From: JAJPJE01 sp963848375
GTDB taxonomy: Bacteria; Acidobacteriota; Terriglobia; Terriglobales; Acidobacteriaceae
Reading direction: 5' to 3'
Length of the DNA: 64,000 nucleotides
Assembly: GCA_963848375.1 (NCBI GenBank)
Contig: CAWKDK010000019.1
Coordinates: forward strand, 149,732 to 213,731
This document shows positions 9,071 to 19,031 of this stretch, one piece after another. Positions within the stretch are counted from its first letter, which is position 1; each line of letters starts with the position of its first letter. The translations under genes were made by a program, and so were the position numbers. The notes under the pieces are model-generated. The model did not search any database. It was given only the letters and a program-made list of their open reading frames with translations, and was not told where the DNA came from.

Positions 9071-9157
9071 TGTTCTTGGACGGAGTATCTCTAATAGTGT
9101 CAAAATGATTGATTCGCAGTCCTTTTACTACTGCCAAGCCCTCCAGCAAGGAGCTGA

Positions 9158-10339
9158 ATGAAACGGAAGATAACAATTTTAGCCGTAGTTGCAGGAATTT
9201 GTTTGCTACTGCTGTTTGGGTATACACGAAACCGCAGCAAGGCCTCGGCGGCCAGCGCTCCGGCACAGCGGGGAGCGGGTCAGCAAGCCGTGCCGGTGGC
9301 GATCGCTGCCGTCACACAGCAGGATATGCCGGTGTACCTGGACGGGCTTGGCTCGGTGCAGGCGTTCAACACTGTAACGATCAAGACCCGTATTGACGGA
9401 GAAGTAACCCAGGTTGCTTTCCGCGAAGGACAAGACGTGAAGAAGGGCGAGTTGCTGATCGTGATCGATCCTCGTCCGTACCAGGTGGCACTGGAACAGG
9501 CACAAGCGACGATGTACCGCGATCAGAGCCAGCTTACGATTGCCAAGCGGAATGTGGACCGCTACTCAGAGCTGTTCAAAGAAGGCGTGGTCTCGCGACA
9601 GGATCTGGACACGCAGCAATCAGCGGAAGGGAACCTGGAGGGAATGGTTCGCGGCGACCAGGCTTCCATCGACAATGCGAAGTTGAATCTCGCGTACACA
9701 CACATCACGGCGCCGTTCGACGGTCGAGTAGGCTTGCGACTGGTTGATCCCGGGAACATGGTTCATGCCAGCGATACGACCGGCATGCTGGTGCTGACGC
9801 AGATGCACCCTATCGCTGTGATCTTCACTATTCCTGAAGACAATCTGCCACCGGTGCTGAAGCGTTTACACCAAGGTGGAATGACGGTGGATGTGTTCAG
9901 CCGTGACAATCGCAATCATCTTTCGACCGGTAGCCTGCTGACCGTAAACAACCAGATTGATCAGACCACCGGCACGGTTCGGCTGAAGGCAGTTTTCGAC
10001 AACAACGACTCCATGCTCTGGCCAAATCAGTTTGTGAATGCCCGTTTGCTGCTCGATGTGAAGAAGAACGCGACTGTGGTTCCCTCAGCGGCAGTGCAGC
10101 GCGGAGCGGAAGGTACCTATGCCTTCGTGGTGAAGGCGGACAACACCGTCGAGGTTCGGCAGGTGAAGGTGGGAGTCACGGAAGGGAATCTTGTCGCGGT
10201 CAATCAGGGCCTCAATCCGGGCGAGAAGGTCGTGACCGATGGTCAGGACAAGCTACAAGCTGGAAGCCATGTGCGGCCTACCGCTCCGGTTTCATCGACT
10301 GCGGATGCTCCTCGATTTGCGCAAGCGGTAGGGATGTAA
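9158..10339 (+). CDS. mdtA: RND efflux periplasmic adaptor (MdtA-like)
   Basis: Membrane fusion protein linking the inner-membrane RND pump to an outer-membrane channel, 393 residues. There is an N-terminal membrane anchor or signal (about 4-22), then the first lipoyl half (GLGSVQAFNTVTIKTRIDGEV), a helical hairpin (about 105-160), the second lipoyl half (AYTHITAPFDGRVGLRLVDPGNMV), a beta barrel, and the membrane-proximal domain near LQAGSHV. The start ATG has AAGGAG about 8 bp before it. Three bases separate it from the first pump gene. No outer-membrane TolC-type gene follows, so the channel must be encoded elsewhere. Confidence 0.93.
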   Translation: MKRKITILAVVAGICLLLLFGYTRNRSKASAASAPAQRGAGQQAVPVAIAAVTQQDMPVYLDGLGSVQAFNTVTIKTRIDGEVTQVAFREGQDVKKGELLIVIDPRPYQVALEQAQATMYRDQSQLTIAKRNVDRYSELFKEGVVSRQDLDTQQSAEGNLEGMVRGDQASIDNAKLNLAYTHITAPFDGRVGLRLVDPGNMVHASDTTGMLVLTQMHPIAVIFTIPEDNLPPVLKRLHQGGMTVDVFSRDNRNHLSTGSLLTVNNQIDQTTGTVRLKAVFDNNDSMLWPNQFVNARLLLDVKKNATVVPSAAVQRGAEGTYAFVVKADNTVEVRQVKVGVTEGNLVAVNQGLNPGEKVVTDGQDKLQAGSHVRPTAPVSSTADAPRFAQAVGM

Positions 10340-10342
10340 GCC

Positions 10343-13300
10343 ATGAGTCCGTCCCGCGTTTTCATTGAGCGGCCGATCGCCACTACTCTGCTGGTGATCG
10401 CCCTGGTGTTGGTCGGAGTTGTCGCGTACCGGCAGCTGCCGGTGTCAGCGCTGCCACAAGTCGATTATCCGACGATTCAGATCATGACTTTCTATCCGGG
10501 CGGAAGTCCGGATGTGATGTCGTCGTCGGTGACGGCGCCGCTGGAACGACAGTTTGGGCAGATCCCCGGCCTGAGTCAGATGACGTCCACGAGCTCGTTT
10601 GGCAGCTCACTGATCACGCTGCAGTTCAATCTGGATCAGAACATCGATGTGGCCGAGCAGCAGGTGCAGGCGGCCATCAACGCGGGTGGAACCTATCTGC
10701 CACGCGATTTACCGAATCCGCCGATCTACAGCAAAGTGAACCCGGCTGATCCGCCGATCATCACGCTGGCGGTGACTTCCGACACGCTGCCGCTGCCGAA
10801 ACTAGAAGACCTGGCGGATACGCAATTGGCGCAGAAGATTTCGCAGCTGACGGGCGTGGGACTGGTAACGATCAGCGGCGGGCAGAAGCCTGCAGTTCGG
10901 ATTCAAGCGAACCCGGTGGCGCTCGCGTCGAATGGCTTGAGTCTGGAAGATGTGCGCAGCGCGCTGGCGGCCGCGAACGTGGATCAAGCGAAGGGGCAGC
11001 TTGATGGACCGCGGCAATCTTTCTCGATTGGTGCGAACGATCAGCTGTTCTCGAGCAAGGACTACAAAGACGTCATCATCGCTTATCAGAATGGCGGTGC
11101 GATCCGGCTCAAGGATATTGCGAACGTAGTTGATGGAGTCGAGAACTCGCAGCAGGCCGCATGGATGAACACGCAGCCGGCAGTGATCCTGAACATTCAG
11201 CGGCAACCAGGCGCGAACATCATCGGCGTTGTGGATCGCGTGAAGCAGGTATTGCCACAACTGCAGGTGTCGCTGCCCGCGTCGGTGAAAGTGACGGTGC
11301 TGACCGATCGCACGCAGACTATCCGCGCTTCGGTTGCCGACGTGCAGTTCACGCTGGTACTGACCATTGCGCTGGTGGTGATGGTCATCTTCCTGTTCCT
11401 GCGGAATCTTTCAGCGACGGTGATTCCCAGCGTCGCGGTGCCGCTTTCGTTGGTGGGTACGTTTGGAGTGATGTACCTGCTGGGATATTCGCTCGACAAC
11501 CTGTCGCTGATGGCGCTGACGATCTCCACTGGCTTCGTGGTGGACGATGCCATCGTGATGATCGAGAACATCGATCGCTATCTCGAGAAGGGCTACTCAC
11601 CTCTCGAAGCGGCGCTGAAGGGCTCCGGCCAGATCGGCTTCACCATCATCTCGCTGACAGTGTCGCTGATCGCAGTGCTGATTCCGCTGCTGTTCATGGG
11701 AGATATCGTTGGCCGACTGTTCCGGGAATTCGCGGTAACGCTGGCGACGACGATCCTGGTGTCGGCGGTGATCTCGTTGACGGTCACGCCGATGATGTGC
11801 TCCAAGCTGCTCCGTCATAAGGATGAGTCCAAGCAGGGTCGTTTCTATCAGGCTTCCGAGCGTGCTTTCAATACGGTGATTGAGAAGTATGGGCAGACGC
11901 TGAAGTGGGTTCTGAAGCATCAGACGGCGACGCTGGTCGTGACGGTTGGGACACTAGTGCTGACGCTTGTCTTGTTCTGGATTGTGCCTAAGGGCTTCTT
12001 TCCGGTGCAGGACACAGGCGTGATTTTAGGCATCTCCGAGGCGCCGCAGAGTACTTCGTTTGGCGCGATGGAAGAGCGGCAGCAGGAACTGGCGAAGGTG
12101 ATTCTGCAGGATCCGGGAGTGGCCAGTCTTTCGTCGTTTATCGGGATTGACGGGACCAACGTTACGTCAAACAGCGGACGCATTCAGATCAACCTGAAGC
12201 CGCGGGACGAACGGAAGGAAGACGCGGTCCAGATCATCCGACGTTTGCAGCCGAAGTTGGATCAAGTGTCGGGCATCACGCTCTATCTGCAACCGGTGCA
12301 GGATTTGACGGTGGAAGATCGCGTCAGCCGAACGCAGTATCAGTACAGCCTGGAAGACGCGAGCGCGAAGGAACTCGGCTACTGGGTTCCGCGCGTACTG
12401 GAGAAACTGAAGACAATTCCTGAGTTGCGCGACGTGGCCAGCGATCAGCTCAACAACGGATTGCAAGCTTCGCTGGTGGTGGACCGAGATACGGCATCGC
12501 GGCTGGGCATTAATCCGCAGGCGATTGACGACACGCTCTACGACGCATTCGGGCAACGGCAGGTCTCAACGATCTTCACGCAACTGAATCAGTATCACGT
12601 GGTGCTTGAGGTCGATCCGCAATATCAGCAAGATCCGAGTTCGCTGAAGAGCATCTACGTGAAGTCCACGACGGGACAACAGGTGCCGCTGAGCGCGTTC
12701 ACGCACTTCGAGCCGGAAACCGCGCCGCTGGCACTGAATCACCAGGGACAATTTCCGGCAGTGACGATTTCGTTCAACCTGGCGCCGAATGCCTCTTTGG
12801 GCGGTGCGGTGAAAGCTATTCAGCAGGCAGAAGCGGACATTGGCCTTCCAGCAAGCGTGCAGACGAGTTTCGAAGGCACGGCACGAGCCTTTATTGCTTC
12901 GCTGAAGAACGAGCCATGGCTGGTGCTGGCGGCAATTATCACGGTGTACATCGTGCTGGGCGTGCTCTACGAGAGCTACATTCACCCGCTCACGATTCTT
13001 TCGACGCTGCCATCGGCGGGCGTGGGCGCGATTCTCGCGCTGATGTTGTTCCGCATGGATTTGGGAGTGGTGGCGCTGATCGGAATAATTTTGCTGATCG
13101 GTATCGTGAAGAAGAACGCCATCATGATGATCGACTTCGCGCTTGAAGCTGAGCGCCAGGAAGGGAAGCCGCCGCTCGAGGCAATCTACGAAGCCTGCCT
13201 GCTGCGTTTCCGTCCGATCATGATGACGACGATGGCGGCACTGCTCGGCGGATTGCCACTGGCGCTGGGTTCGGGAACTGGCTCTGAGCTGCGCCGACCG

Positions 13301-13465
13301 TTGGGAATCACCATTGTGGGCGGACTTATCTTCAGCCAGCTGCTGACGTTGTATACGACGCCAGTTGTCTATCTGGCATTTGACCGGCTGTCACGCCGGT
13401 TCGGGCGCTACAAGATCACCAATACCATGATCGAGGAGCCGGTAGCTGCGGAGCAGGCGCAATGA
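10343..13465 (+). CDS. mdtB: RND multidrug efflux pump subunit (MdtB-like)
   Basis: Hydrophobe/amphiphile-efflux RND permease of 1040 residues, the normal length. It begins SRVFIERPIATTLLVIALVL, has the long porter domain, then the fourth membrane helix with GFVVDDAIVMIENIDRYLE (the twin aspartates of proton relay), and the repeat of the topology in the second half with GIVKKNAIMMIDFALEAE and the C-terminal RLRPIMMTT-like box LLRFRPIMMTTMAALLGGLP. It ends by overlapping the next pump gene in an ATGA arrangement. The pair with the following subunit suggests a heterotrimeric MdtBC-type pump. Confidence 0.93.
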   Translation: MSPSRVFIERPIATTLLVIALVLVGVVAYRQLPVSALPQVDYPTIQIMTFYPGGSPDVMSSSVTAPLERQFGQIPGLSQMTSTSSFGSSLITLQFNLDQNIDVAEQQVQAAINAGGTYLPRDLPNPPIYSKVNPADPPIITLAVTSDTLPLPKLEDLADTQLAQKISQLTGVGLVTISGGQKPAVRIQANPVALASNGLSLEDVRSALAAANVDQAKGQLDGPRQSFSIGANDQLFSSKDYKDVIIAYQNGGAIRLKDIANVVDGVENSQQAAWMNTQPAVILNIQRQPGANIIGVVDRVKQVLPQLQVSLPASVKVTVLTDRTQTIRASVADVQFTLVLTIALVVMVIFLFLRNLSATVIPSVAVPLSLVGTFGVMYLLGYSLDNLSLMALTISTGFVVDDAIVMIENIDRYLEKGYSPLEAALKGSGQIGFTIISLTVSLIAVLIPLLFMGDIVGRLFREFAVTLATTILVSAVISLTVTPMMCSKLLRHKDESKQGRFYQASERAFNTVIEKYGQTLKWVLKHQTATLVVTVGTLVLTLVLFWIVPKGFFPVQDTGVILGISEAPQSTSFGAMEERQQELAKVILQDPGVASLSSFIGIDGTNVTSNSGRIQINLKPRDERKEDAVQIIRRLQPKLDQVSGITLYLQPVQDLTVEDRVSRTQYQYSLEDASAKELGYWVPRVLEKLKTIPELRDVASDQLNNGLQASLVVDRDTASRLGINPQAIDDTLYDAFGQRQVSTIFTQLNQYHVVLEVDPQYQQDPSSLKSIYVKSTTGQQVPLSAFTHFEPETAPLALNHQGQFPAVTISFNLAPNASLGGAVKAIQQAEADIGLPASVQTSFEGTARAFIASLKNEPWLVLAAIITVYIVLGVLYESYIHPLTILSTLPSAGVGAILALMLFRMDLGVVALIGIILLIGIVKKNAIMMIDFALEAERQEGKPPLEAIYEACLLRFRPIMMTTMAALLGGLPLALGSGTGSELRRPLGITIVGGLIFSQLLTLYTTPVVYLAFDRLSRRFGRYKITNTMIEEPVAAEQAQ

Positions 13466-16400
13466 ACATTTCTGCTCCATTTATTCGGCGGCCGGTAGCG
13501 ACTTCGTTGCTCACGCTTGCGCTACTGCTTGCGGGAGGCCTGGCGTACTCGCGATTGCCGGTGGCTCCGCTGCCGCAAGTGGAGTACCCGGTGATCAACG
13601 TCGGTGCTGGGTTGCCGGGAGCGAGTCCGGAGACGATGGCGTCGTCGGTGGCGACGCCGCTAGAGCGCCAATTCGGCCGCATCGCCGGCATCAACCAGAT
13701 GACTTCGACGAGCCAGTTGGGCTCGACGAACATCACGCTACAGTTCGATCTCAATCGCAACATTGATGCTGCGGCTCGCGATGTACAGGCGGCCATCAAC
13801 GCGGCTCGCGGGCAGTTGCCAGCTAACCTGCCCAGCAATCCGAACTATCGCAAGGTGAATCCGGCGGATGCGCCGATCATGATCCTGTCGATGGAGTCGG
13901 ATGTGCAGACTTTGCCGCAGATGTATGACGCCGGTGACTCGATTCTCGCGCAGAAGATTGCGCAGATCGAAGGCGTGGGCCAGGTGTTCGTGGGCGGAGG
14001 TGCGCAGCCCGCCGTACGCGTGGAAGCGAATCCGACGGCGCTAGGCCAGTATGGAATCAGCCTGGAGCAAGTGCGAACGGCGTTGGCAAACGCAAATGCC
14101 AACACTCCAAAGGGATCATTGTCCGATCAAAATTCGGCATGGGCGATTGCCGCGACGGATCAGATCAAACAAGCCGATCAGTATCGCCCGCTCATTGTTG
14201 CGTATAACAACGGCAGTCCGGTGCGCTTGAGCGACGTGAGTACAGTAAAAGATGCGGTTGCGGACATCCGCACGGCTGGACTCTCGGACGGAAAGCCTGC
14301 GGTACTCATTATTATTTTCCGGCAGCCCGGCGCAAACATCATCGATACAGTCGATCGGCTATATAAGGAGATCCCGACGCTACAAGCGTCCATACCTCCG
14401 TCGATACACATCGGGATAGTAATGGACCGGACGACGACGATCCGGGCTTCGGTGTCGGATGTCGAGAAGACACTGCTGGTGTCGATCGCGCTCGTGGTGA
14501 TGGTTGTCTTTCTATTTCTGCGGAAGATCAGCGCAACCATTATTCCCAGCATTTCCGTGCCTTTGTCGCTGGTGGGCACATTCGGCGTGATGTATCTGCT
14601 GGGCTATTCGCTGGATAACCTCTCACTGATGGCGCTGACGATTTCGACCGGGTTTGTGGTCGACGACGCTATCGTGGTGATCGAGAACATCACGCGACAT
14701 ATTGAAGATGGCATGAGACCGTACGACGCGGCCATGCGCGGTTCGCGAGAAATCGGATTCACCGTGCTTTCGATGAGCACGTCGCTGGTGGCGGTGTTCA
14801 TCCCGATCCTATTGATGGGTGGCCTGGTGGGACGGCTATTCCGCGAATTCGCGGTGACGCTGAGTATTGCGATTGCGGTGTCGTTGCTGGTGTCGCTGAC
14901 TACGACTCCGATGATGTGCGCGAAATTCTTGCGGTCTGAAAGCGATAAAGCGCACGGATGGTTCTACCGCACCAGTGATCGCTTCTTTGACTGGATGCTT
15001 GGCTCTTACCGCCGCGGATTGACGTGGGTAATGCGCCATCAACCACTAACGTTGGCAATTACGATCATCGCAATCGTGTTGAACGTCTTTCTCTATATCG
15101 TGGTCCCGAAGGGATTCTTCCCACAGCAGGACACGGGTCGTCTGGGAGGCGGCATCCAGGCAGAGCAGGACATATCATTCGCCGCTATGCGCCAGAAGCT
15201 TGTGCAGTATGTGGGTATCGTCGGGCAAGACCCCGCGATCCAGAACGTAGTGGCGTTTACAGGCGGGAATACGGCGAGCAATCAGGGACGGATGTTCATC
15301 ACGCTGAAGCCGCTGAACGAGCGGAAGATTTCCGCCGATCAAGTGATTGCACGACTGCGTCCGAAGCTGGCTCGCGTACCAGGAGCGACCCTGTTCCTAC
15401 AAGCGGCGCAAGACTTGCAGGTCGGCGGGCGACAGGGCAACGCGCAATACCAGTACACGCTGCAGGACGAGAATCTGGATGAGCTGAACACATGGGCTCC
15501 GAAGATGCTGGCAAAACTGAAAACGGTGAAGGAGTTGAAGGACGTTTCCACCGATCAGCAGGATCGCGGCTTGCAAGCACAACTAGTGATCGATCGCGAC
15601 AGCGCGGCACGATTCGGGATTACGGCGGCAGCGATCGATAACACGCTCTACGACGCGTTCGGACAACGGCAGGTTTCAACGATCTACATGCCGCTGAACC
15701 AGTATCACGTGGTGATGGAGGTGGATCCGCAGTACCAGGGACAACCGGATTCGCTTAAACACATTTATGTTGCGGCATCGGATGGATCGCAAGTGCCGTT
15801 GTCTGCCATTGCGCACTATGAGCCGACGAATACGTCCCTGGCAGTGAATCACCAAGAACAATTTCCGTCGGTGACGCTGTCCTTCAATCTAACTCCCGGA
15901 GTGTCGCTCAGCGATGCAACACGCGCGATCGATAGTGCAGGTCAGCAGATCGGATTGCCTGCCACGGTTCACGCGACATACCAGGGGACAGCGGCGGCGT
16001 TTCAGGATTCGCTCAAGAGCGAGCCATATCTGATTTTGGCGGCGCTGGTTGCGGTCTACATCGTGCTGGGAATTCTTTACGAGAGCTTTATTCATCCGAT
16101 CACGATTCTTTCGACGCTACCCTCGGCCGGAGTTGGCGCCCTCCTGGCATTGCTGCTGTTCCATACTGAGTTCAGCGTGATTGCGCTAATTGGCGTCATC
16201 CTCCTGATCGGTATTGTGAAAAAGAACGCCATCATGATGGTGGACTTCGCGCTGGCGGCCGAACGCAATGAAGGGAAAGATTCAGAAGGTGCGATTTTCG
16301 AGGCTTGCATGCTGCGCTTCAGGCCGATCATGATGACCACGATGGCGGCGATGTTCGGAGCGCTACCGCTCGCGTTGGGAACGAATGTAGGAAGCGAGCT

Positions 16401-16596
16401 AAGACGGCCCTTGGGCATTGCCATCGTTGGCGGATTGATCGTGAGCCAGATGCTGACACTTTTCACGACGCCTGTGATCTATTTGTATCTCGATCGATTC
16501 CAGTGGAGACTGCGCAGCCGGCGCGAAGCAAGGAAAGCGGCGAAACAGCCGAAGGAAACGGTTCCGGCTGTGCAGGATCACGCGCCGAGCTGGTAG
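13462..16596 (+). CDS. mdtC: RND multidrug efflux pump subunit (MdtC-like)
   Basis: A second RND permease of 1044 residues, paralogous to its upstream neighbour: same opening (FIRRPVATSLLTLALLL), same relay helix GFVVDDAIVVIENITRHIE and the second-half box GIVKKNAIMMVDFALAAE. Four-base overlap with the upstream gene implies coupled translation. Such pairs form MdtBC-type heterotrimers with the adaptor encoded two genes upstream; substrates cannot be read from the sequence. The last 30 residues are a basic, charged cytoplasmic tail. The operon ends here: the next gene is convergent and the gap holds a palindromic repeat. Confidence 0.93.
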   Translation: MNISAPFIRRPVATSLLTLALLLAGGLAYSRLPVAPLPQVEYPVINVGAGLPGASPETMASSVATPLERQFGRIAGINQMTSTSQLGSTNITLQFDLNRNIDAAARDVQAAINAARGQLPANLPSNPNYRKVNPADAPIMILSMESDVQTLPQMYDAGDSILAQKIAQIEGVGQVFVGGGAQPAVRVEANPTALGQYGISLEQVRTALANANANTPKGSLSDQNSAWAIAATDQIKQADQYRPLIVAYNNGSPVRLSDVSTVKDAVADIRTAGLSDGKPAVLIIIFRQPGANIIDTVDRLYKEIPTLQASIPPSIHIGIVMDRTTTIRASVSDVEKTLLVSIALVVMVVFLFLRKISATIIPSISVPLSLVGTFGVMYLLGYSLDNLSLMALTISTGFVVDDAIVVIENITRHIEDGMRPYDAAMRGSREIGFTVLSMSTSLVAVFIPILLMGGLVGRLFREFAVTLSIAIAVSLLVSLTTTPMMCAKFLRSESDKAHGWFYRTSDRFFDWMLGSYRRGLTWVMRHQPLTLAITIIAIVLNVFLYIVVPKGFFPQQDTGRLGGGIQAEQDISFAAMRQKLVQYVGIVGQDPAIQNVVAFTGGNTASNQGRMFITLKPLNERKISADQVIARLRPKLARVPGATLFLQAAQDLQVGGRQGNAQYQYTLQDENLDELNTWAPKMLAKLKTVKELKDVSTDQQDRGLQAQLVIDRDSAARFGITAAAIDNTLYDAFGQRQVSTIYMPLNQYHVVMEVDPQYQGQPDSLKHIYVAASDGSQVPLSAIAHYEPTNTSLAVNHQEQFPSVTLSFNLTPGVSLSDATRAIDSAGQQIGLPATVHATYQGTAAAFQDSLKSEPYLILAALVAVYIVLGILYESFIHPITILSTLPSAGVGALLALLLFHTEFSVIALIGVILLIGIVKKNAIMMVDFALAAERNEGKDSEGAIFEACMLRFRPIMMTTMAAMFGALPLALGTNVGSELRRPLGIAIVGGLIVSQMLTLFTTPVIYLYLDRFQWRLRSRREARKAAKQPKETVPAVQDHAPSW

Positions 16597-16645
16597 GCGT
16601 GACTAGGCAATTGAGGTCGGCTGCCGGCGCAAGCGTCGCAGATAC

Positions 16646-16670
16646 ACGCGGGCGAGGGCGCCCGCGCCAC
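16646..16670. repeat. Palindromic intergenic repeat, AGGG loop, copy 2
   Basis: Identical over 25 bases to 2066-2090: 8-bp perfect stem with AGGG tetraloop. It lies in the 117-bp gap between two convergent genes and may act as a two-way transcription barrier, though no T run follows. Confidence 0.8.
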
Positions 16671-16713
16671 TTAACACATATCAGCACCCCATAAAATCAG
16701 CACTCAACGCAAA

Positions 16714-18366
16714 TCAGATTTCGCCGCGATGAGCTAGATCGGTGATGCGATCGGCGGCGCGATAGGCGAGTGCCTGGATGGTCATTGTCGGCTGACCTCG
16801 TCCTGAGGTCACCATACTGCTTCCATCACATAAGAAGAGGTTAGGGACATCGTGCGTACGGTGATCGGGATTGATCACCGAGGTGCGCGGATCTTTTCCC
16901 ATACGACAGGTTCCGAGCAAGTGAACCGCAAAAGTGGTTTCTTCTATCGGGAACAGCCACTTTTTCGTCGCGCCGGCGGCGTCGAGAAGTTCGGAGGAGC
17001 GGTCGGCGAAGAATTTCGCGGTCAGCAGATCGTGCGGATGATCTTTGTACGTGAGGCGGATAGCCGGAAGGCCGTGATCGTCTTTCAAACTCGGATCGAG
17101 CGAGATGTTGTTGGTTTCGAGAGGAAGCGATGTGGCGTGGGAGAGTAGGAACATGGTGCGGGTGTAGTAGTCCTGCAGCGCCTTCTTATATGCAGATCCC
17201 CAAGTCGGAATGTCGGGGGGAAGTCCGCCCAGGGCGAATGCGAGCGGCTGCAGGTCAAAACGCGCGTCGATACCACCGCCTCCGTAGAAGCCGTGTTTCG
17301 GATCGATCTCGTAGAAGTCCTGCATGACGCGGGTATCGACAATGCTGCGATAGTCGTTGAGCGGATGTTCGAAGAGTCCACCCATAAAGGAGTTGGAGTT
17401 GAACATCAGGTACTTGCCGACTTTGCCGCTAGAGTTGGCGAGACCATTGGGAAACAGGTTCGACTTCGAGAGAAGCAGCAGGCGTGGCGTCTCAGCGCCG
17501 TTCGCGGAGACGACAACCGCGCGCGCATGCTGGAAGTGCTCGGCGCCAGACTTGTCGAGGTAGGTGACGCCGGTGGCCCGGCCCTTGGTGTCGGTCTGAA
17601 TGCGAGTGACGGTGGAGTGCGGACGAATTTCGCAGCGTCCAGTTTTCAGTGCTACGGGAATGACGCTAGCGAGCGTGCTCGACTTGGCGCCCATTTCGCA
17701 TCCGAAAAGTTCGCAGAAGCCACAGTGCATGCAGGCGCTGCGTCCGCTGTAGGGTTGAGACAGGATGGCGACGGGAGCGGGATAAGGGTGCCATCCGAGT
17801 TTGCGGGCGGCACGTTCGAAAAGCACGCCCGAGGATTTCACCGGCATGGGGGGGAGCGGATACGGCTTGGAGCGCCAAGAGTCGAAGGGATTCGAGCCGG
17901 CCTCGCCAGAGACGCCGATCTCCCAATCGACTTTAGTGTAATAGGGTTCGAGGTCAGCGTAGGTGATGGGCCAGTCGGTGAATCCGGTCCCTTCGATGGT
18001 GCCTCTCTTGCTGGCTTCAATGAAGTCGATCTCGTGAAGGCGCCAATAGTTTCCGGTGAAATGAACCGAGCCACCGCCCACGACTTTGCCGTACATGAGG
18101 TGATAGCCGGGCTTGGCCTCTTCCTGCTCAGTCTTGCGGAAGGATTGCTTCTGATTGTGGTTTACAAGCGGGCCGAAGGTGGATTGTTTGTATTCGTCGT
18201 GAGAGAAGTTGCTTTCGTGCAGGAAGGGCCCCTGCTCGAGGACGACGACACGGAATCCGTTGGTGGAAAGTTCCTTGGCGAGGACGCCGCCCGCGGCGCC
18301 GGATCCGATGATGACGAAATCGACGGCGTCGGTGGTGCGGTATTTCGGCTGAACCAGTTCGGTCAT
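16714..18366 (-). CDS. GMC-family FAD-dependent dehydrogenase (gluconate 2-dehydrogenase-like large subunit)
   Basis: A 550-residue flavoprotein that oxidizes sugars or sugar acids. The ADP-binding fold is at residues about 14-46 (DFVIIGSGAAGGVLAKELS with VVVLEQG), the substrate part includes NYWRLHEIDF, and the C-terminal GMC region has FAVHLLGTCRMG and the FAD-contacting NLFLCDGSSMVTSGRGQPT. A cluster of cysteines (CMHCGFCELFGCEMG, near 222) is typical of the sorbitol/gluconate dehydrogenase branch. No signal peptide: the protein is expected to be carried across the membrane with its Tat-signal partner, whose gene is upstream and overlaps by four bases. The usual cytochrome c subunit gene is absent from this window. 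Confidence 0.88.
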   Translation of the reverse strand: MTELVQPKYRTTDAVDFVIIGSGAAGGVLAKELSTNGFRVVVLEQGPFLHESNFSHDEYKQSTFGPLVNHNQKQSFRKTEQEEAKPGYHLMYGKVVGGGSVHFTGNYWRLHEIDFIEASKRGTIEGTGFTDWPITYADLEPYYTKVDWEIGVSGEAGSNPFDSWRSKPYPLPPMPVKSSGVLFERAARKLGWHPYPAPVAILSQPYSGRSACMHCGFCELFGCEMGAKSSTLASVIPVALKTGRCEIRPHSTVTRIQTDTKGRATGVTYLDKSGAEHFQHARAVVVSANGAETPRLLLLSKSNLFPNGLANSSGKVGKYLMFNSNSFMGGLFEHPLNDYRSIVDTRVMQDFYEIDPKHGFYGGGGIDARFDLQPLAFALGGLPPDIPTWGSAYKKALQDYYTRTMFLLSHATSLPLETNNISLDPSLKDDHGLPAIRLTYKDHPHDLLTAKFFADRSSELLDAAGATKKWLFPIEETTFAVHLLGTCRMGKDPRTSVINPDHRTHDVPNLFLCDGSSMVTSGRGQPTMTIQALAYRAADRITDLAHRGEI

Positions 18367-19031
18367 TTCTTCTCCCCGCGCGCGGGTTGCGATTTCAGAA
18401 GCTCGGCATCGTAGTAGCCAAATGGTGGCTGATGGGCAGAGCGGCCATCGAAGCCAATCACCTTCCAGCCAATCATGTCTCTATTACCGCGCAGATCGGG
18501 ATCGGAGAGGAACCCGGTGATGATGTAGGTGCGAAGGAGTTCGAAGTAATTGTTGCCGCTGCTGTTCATGCCATTGTTGCTGGGATCGTATCCGCCACTA
18601 ACTGCGGGGAAGGTGGATTGAAAGTTCTTTGTCAGCTCGAGTTGATCAGCGGGGGAGAGCTGAGAGAAGCGGAGGCTCGCGTGTCCAGAGTGTTTGACGG
18701 CGAGATCGTTGAGAGCATGGATCGCGGCGCGAACGCGAGTCTGGTCTCCGGGAGCAAACTCGATCAAAGCATGATCGATGAAGTAGACGGCGTGAGCTTC
18801 AGTGGCACCGGGTGTGTCGTCGGTGGGAATGATTTGTGCTCCGAAGGCGACGACGTCTGCGGCTTCCTCTGCCGTGAAAAAGCGGAAGCCAGCTTTGGTC
18901 TGCGCAGCTTCTGCAGCGGAGACATGCGCGGCTCGTAAGGCTTCGGGGGTGACGGTGGAGAGCAGGGCGAAACCAAGGCCTAACGCTCCCTGCTGGAGAA
19001 ATGTTCGGCGGGAAGAATGCCAATCGGTCAT
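18363..19031 (-). CDS. Gluconate 2-dehydrogenase subunit 3-like protein, Tat signal
   Basis: A 222-residue protein with a twin-arginine signal, SRRTFLQQG followed by a hydrophobic stretch to about residue 33, then the small-subunit fold with FFTAEEAADVVAFGAQIIPTDDTPGATEAHAVYFID, the family signature. It accompanies the GMC large subunit and is thought to take it through the Tat system to the periplasm. The two genes overlap (ATGA) and are cotranscribed from the divergent promoter region 19032-19400. Confidence 0.88.
   Translation of the reverse strand: MTDWHSSRRTFLQQGALGLGFALLSTVTPEALRAAHVSAAEAAQTKAGFRFFTAEEAADVVAFGAQIIPTDDTPGATEAHAVYFIDHALIEFAPGDQTRVRAAIHALNDLAVKHSGHASLRFSQLSPADQLELTKNFQSTFPAVSGGYDPSNNGMNSSGNNYFELLRTYIITGFLSDPDLRGNRDMIGWKVIGFDGRSAHQPPFGYYDAELLKSQPARGEKK

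Noticed and set aside
17293..18414. 373-codon plus-strand open frame
   Set aside because: Fully antisense to the GMC dehydrogenase, whose family motifs fix the coding strand.
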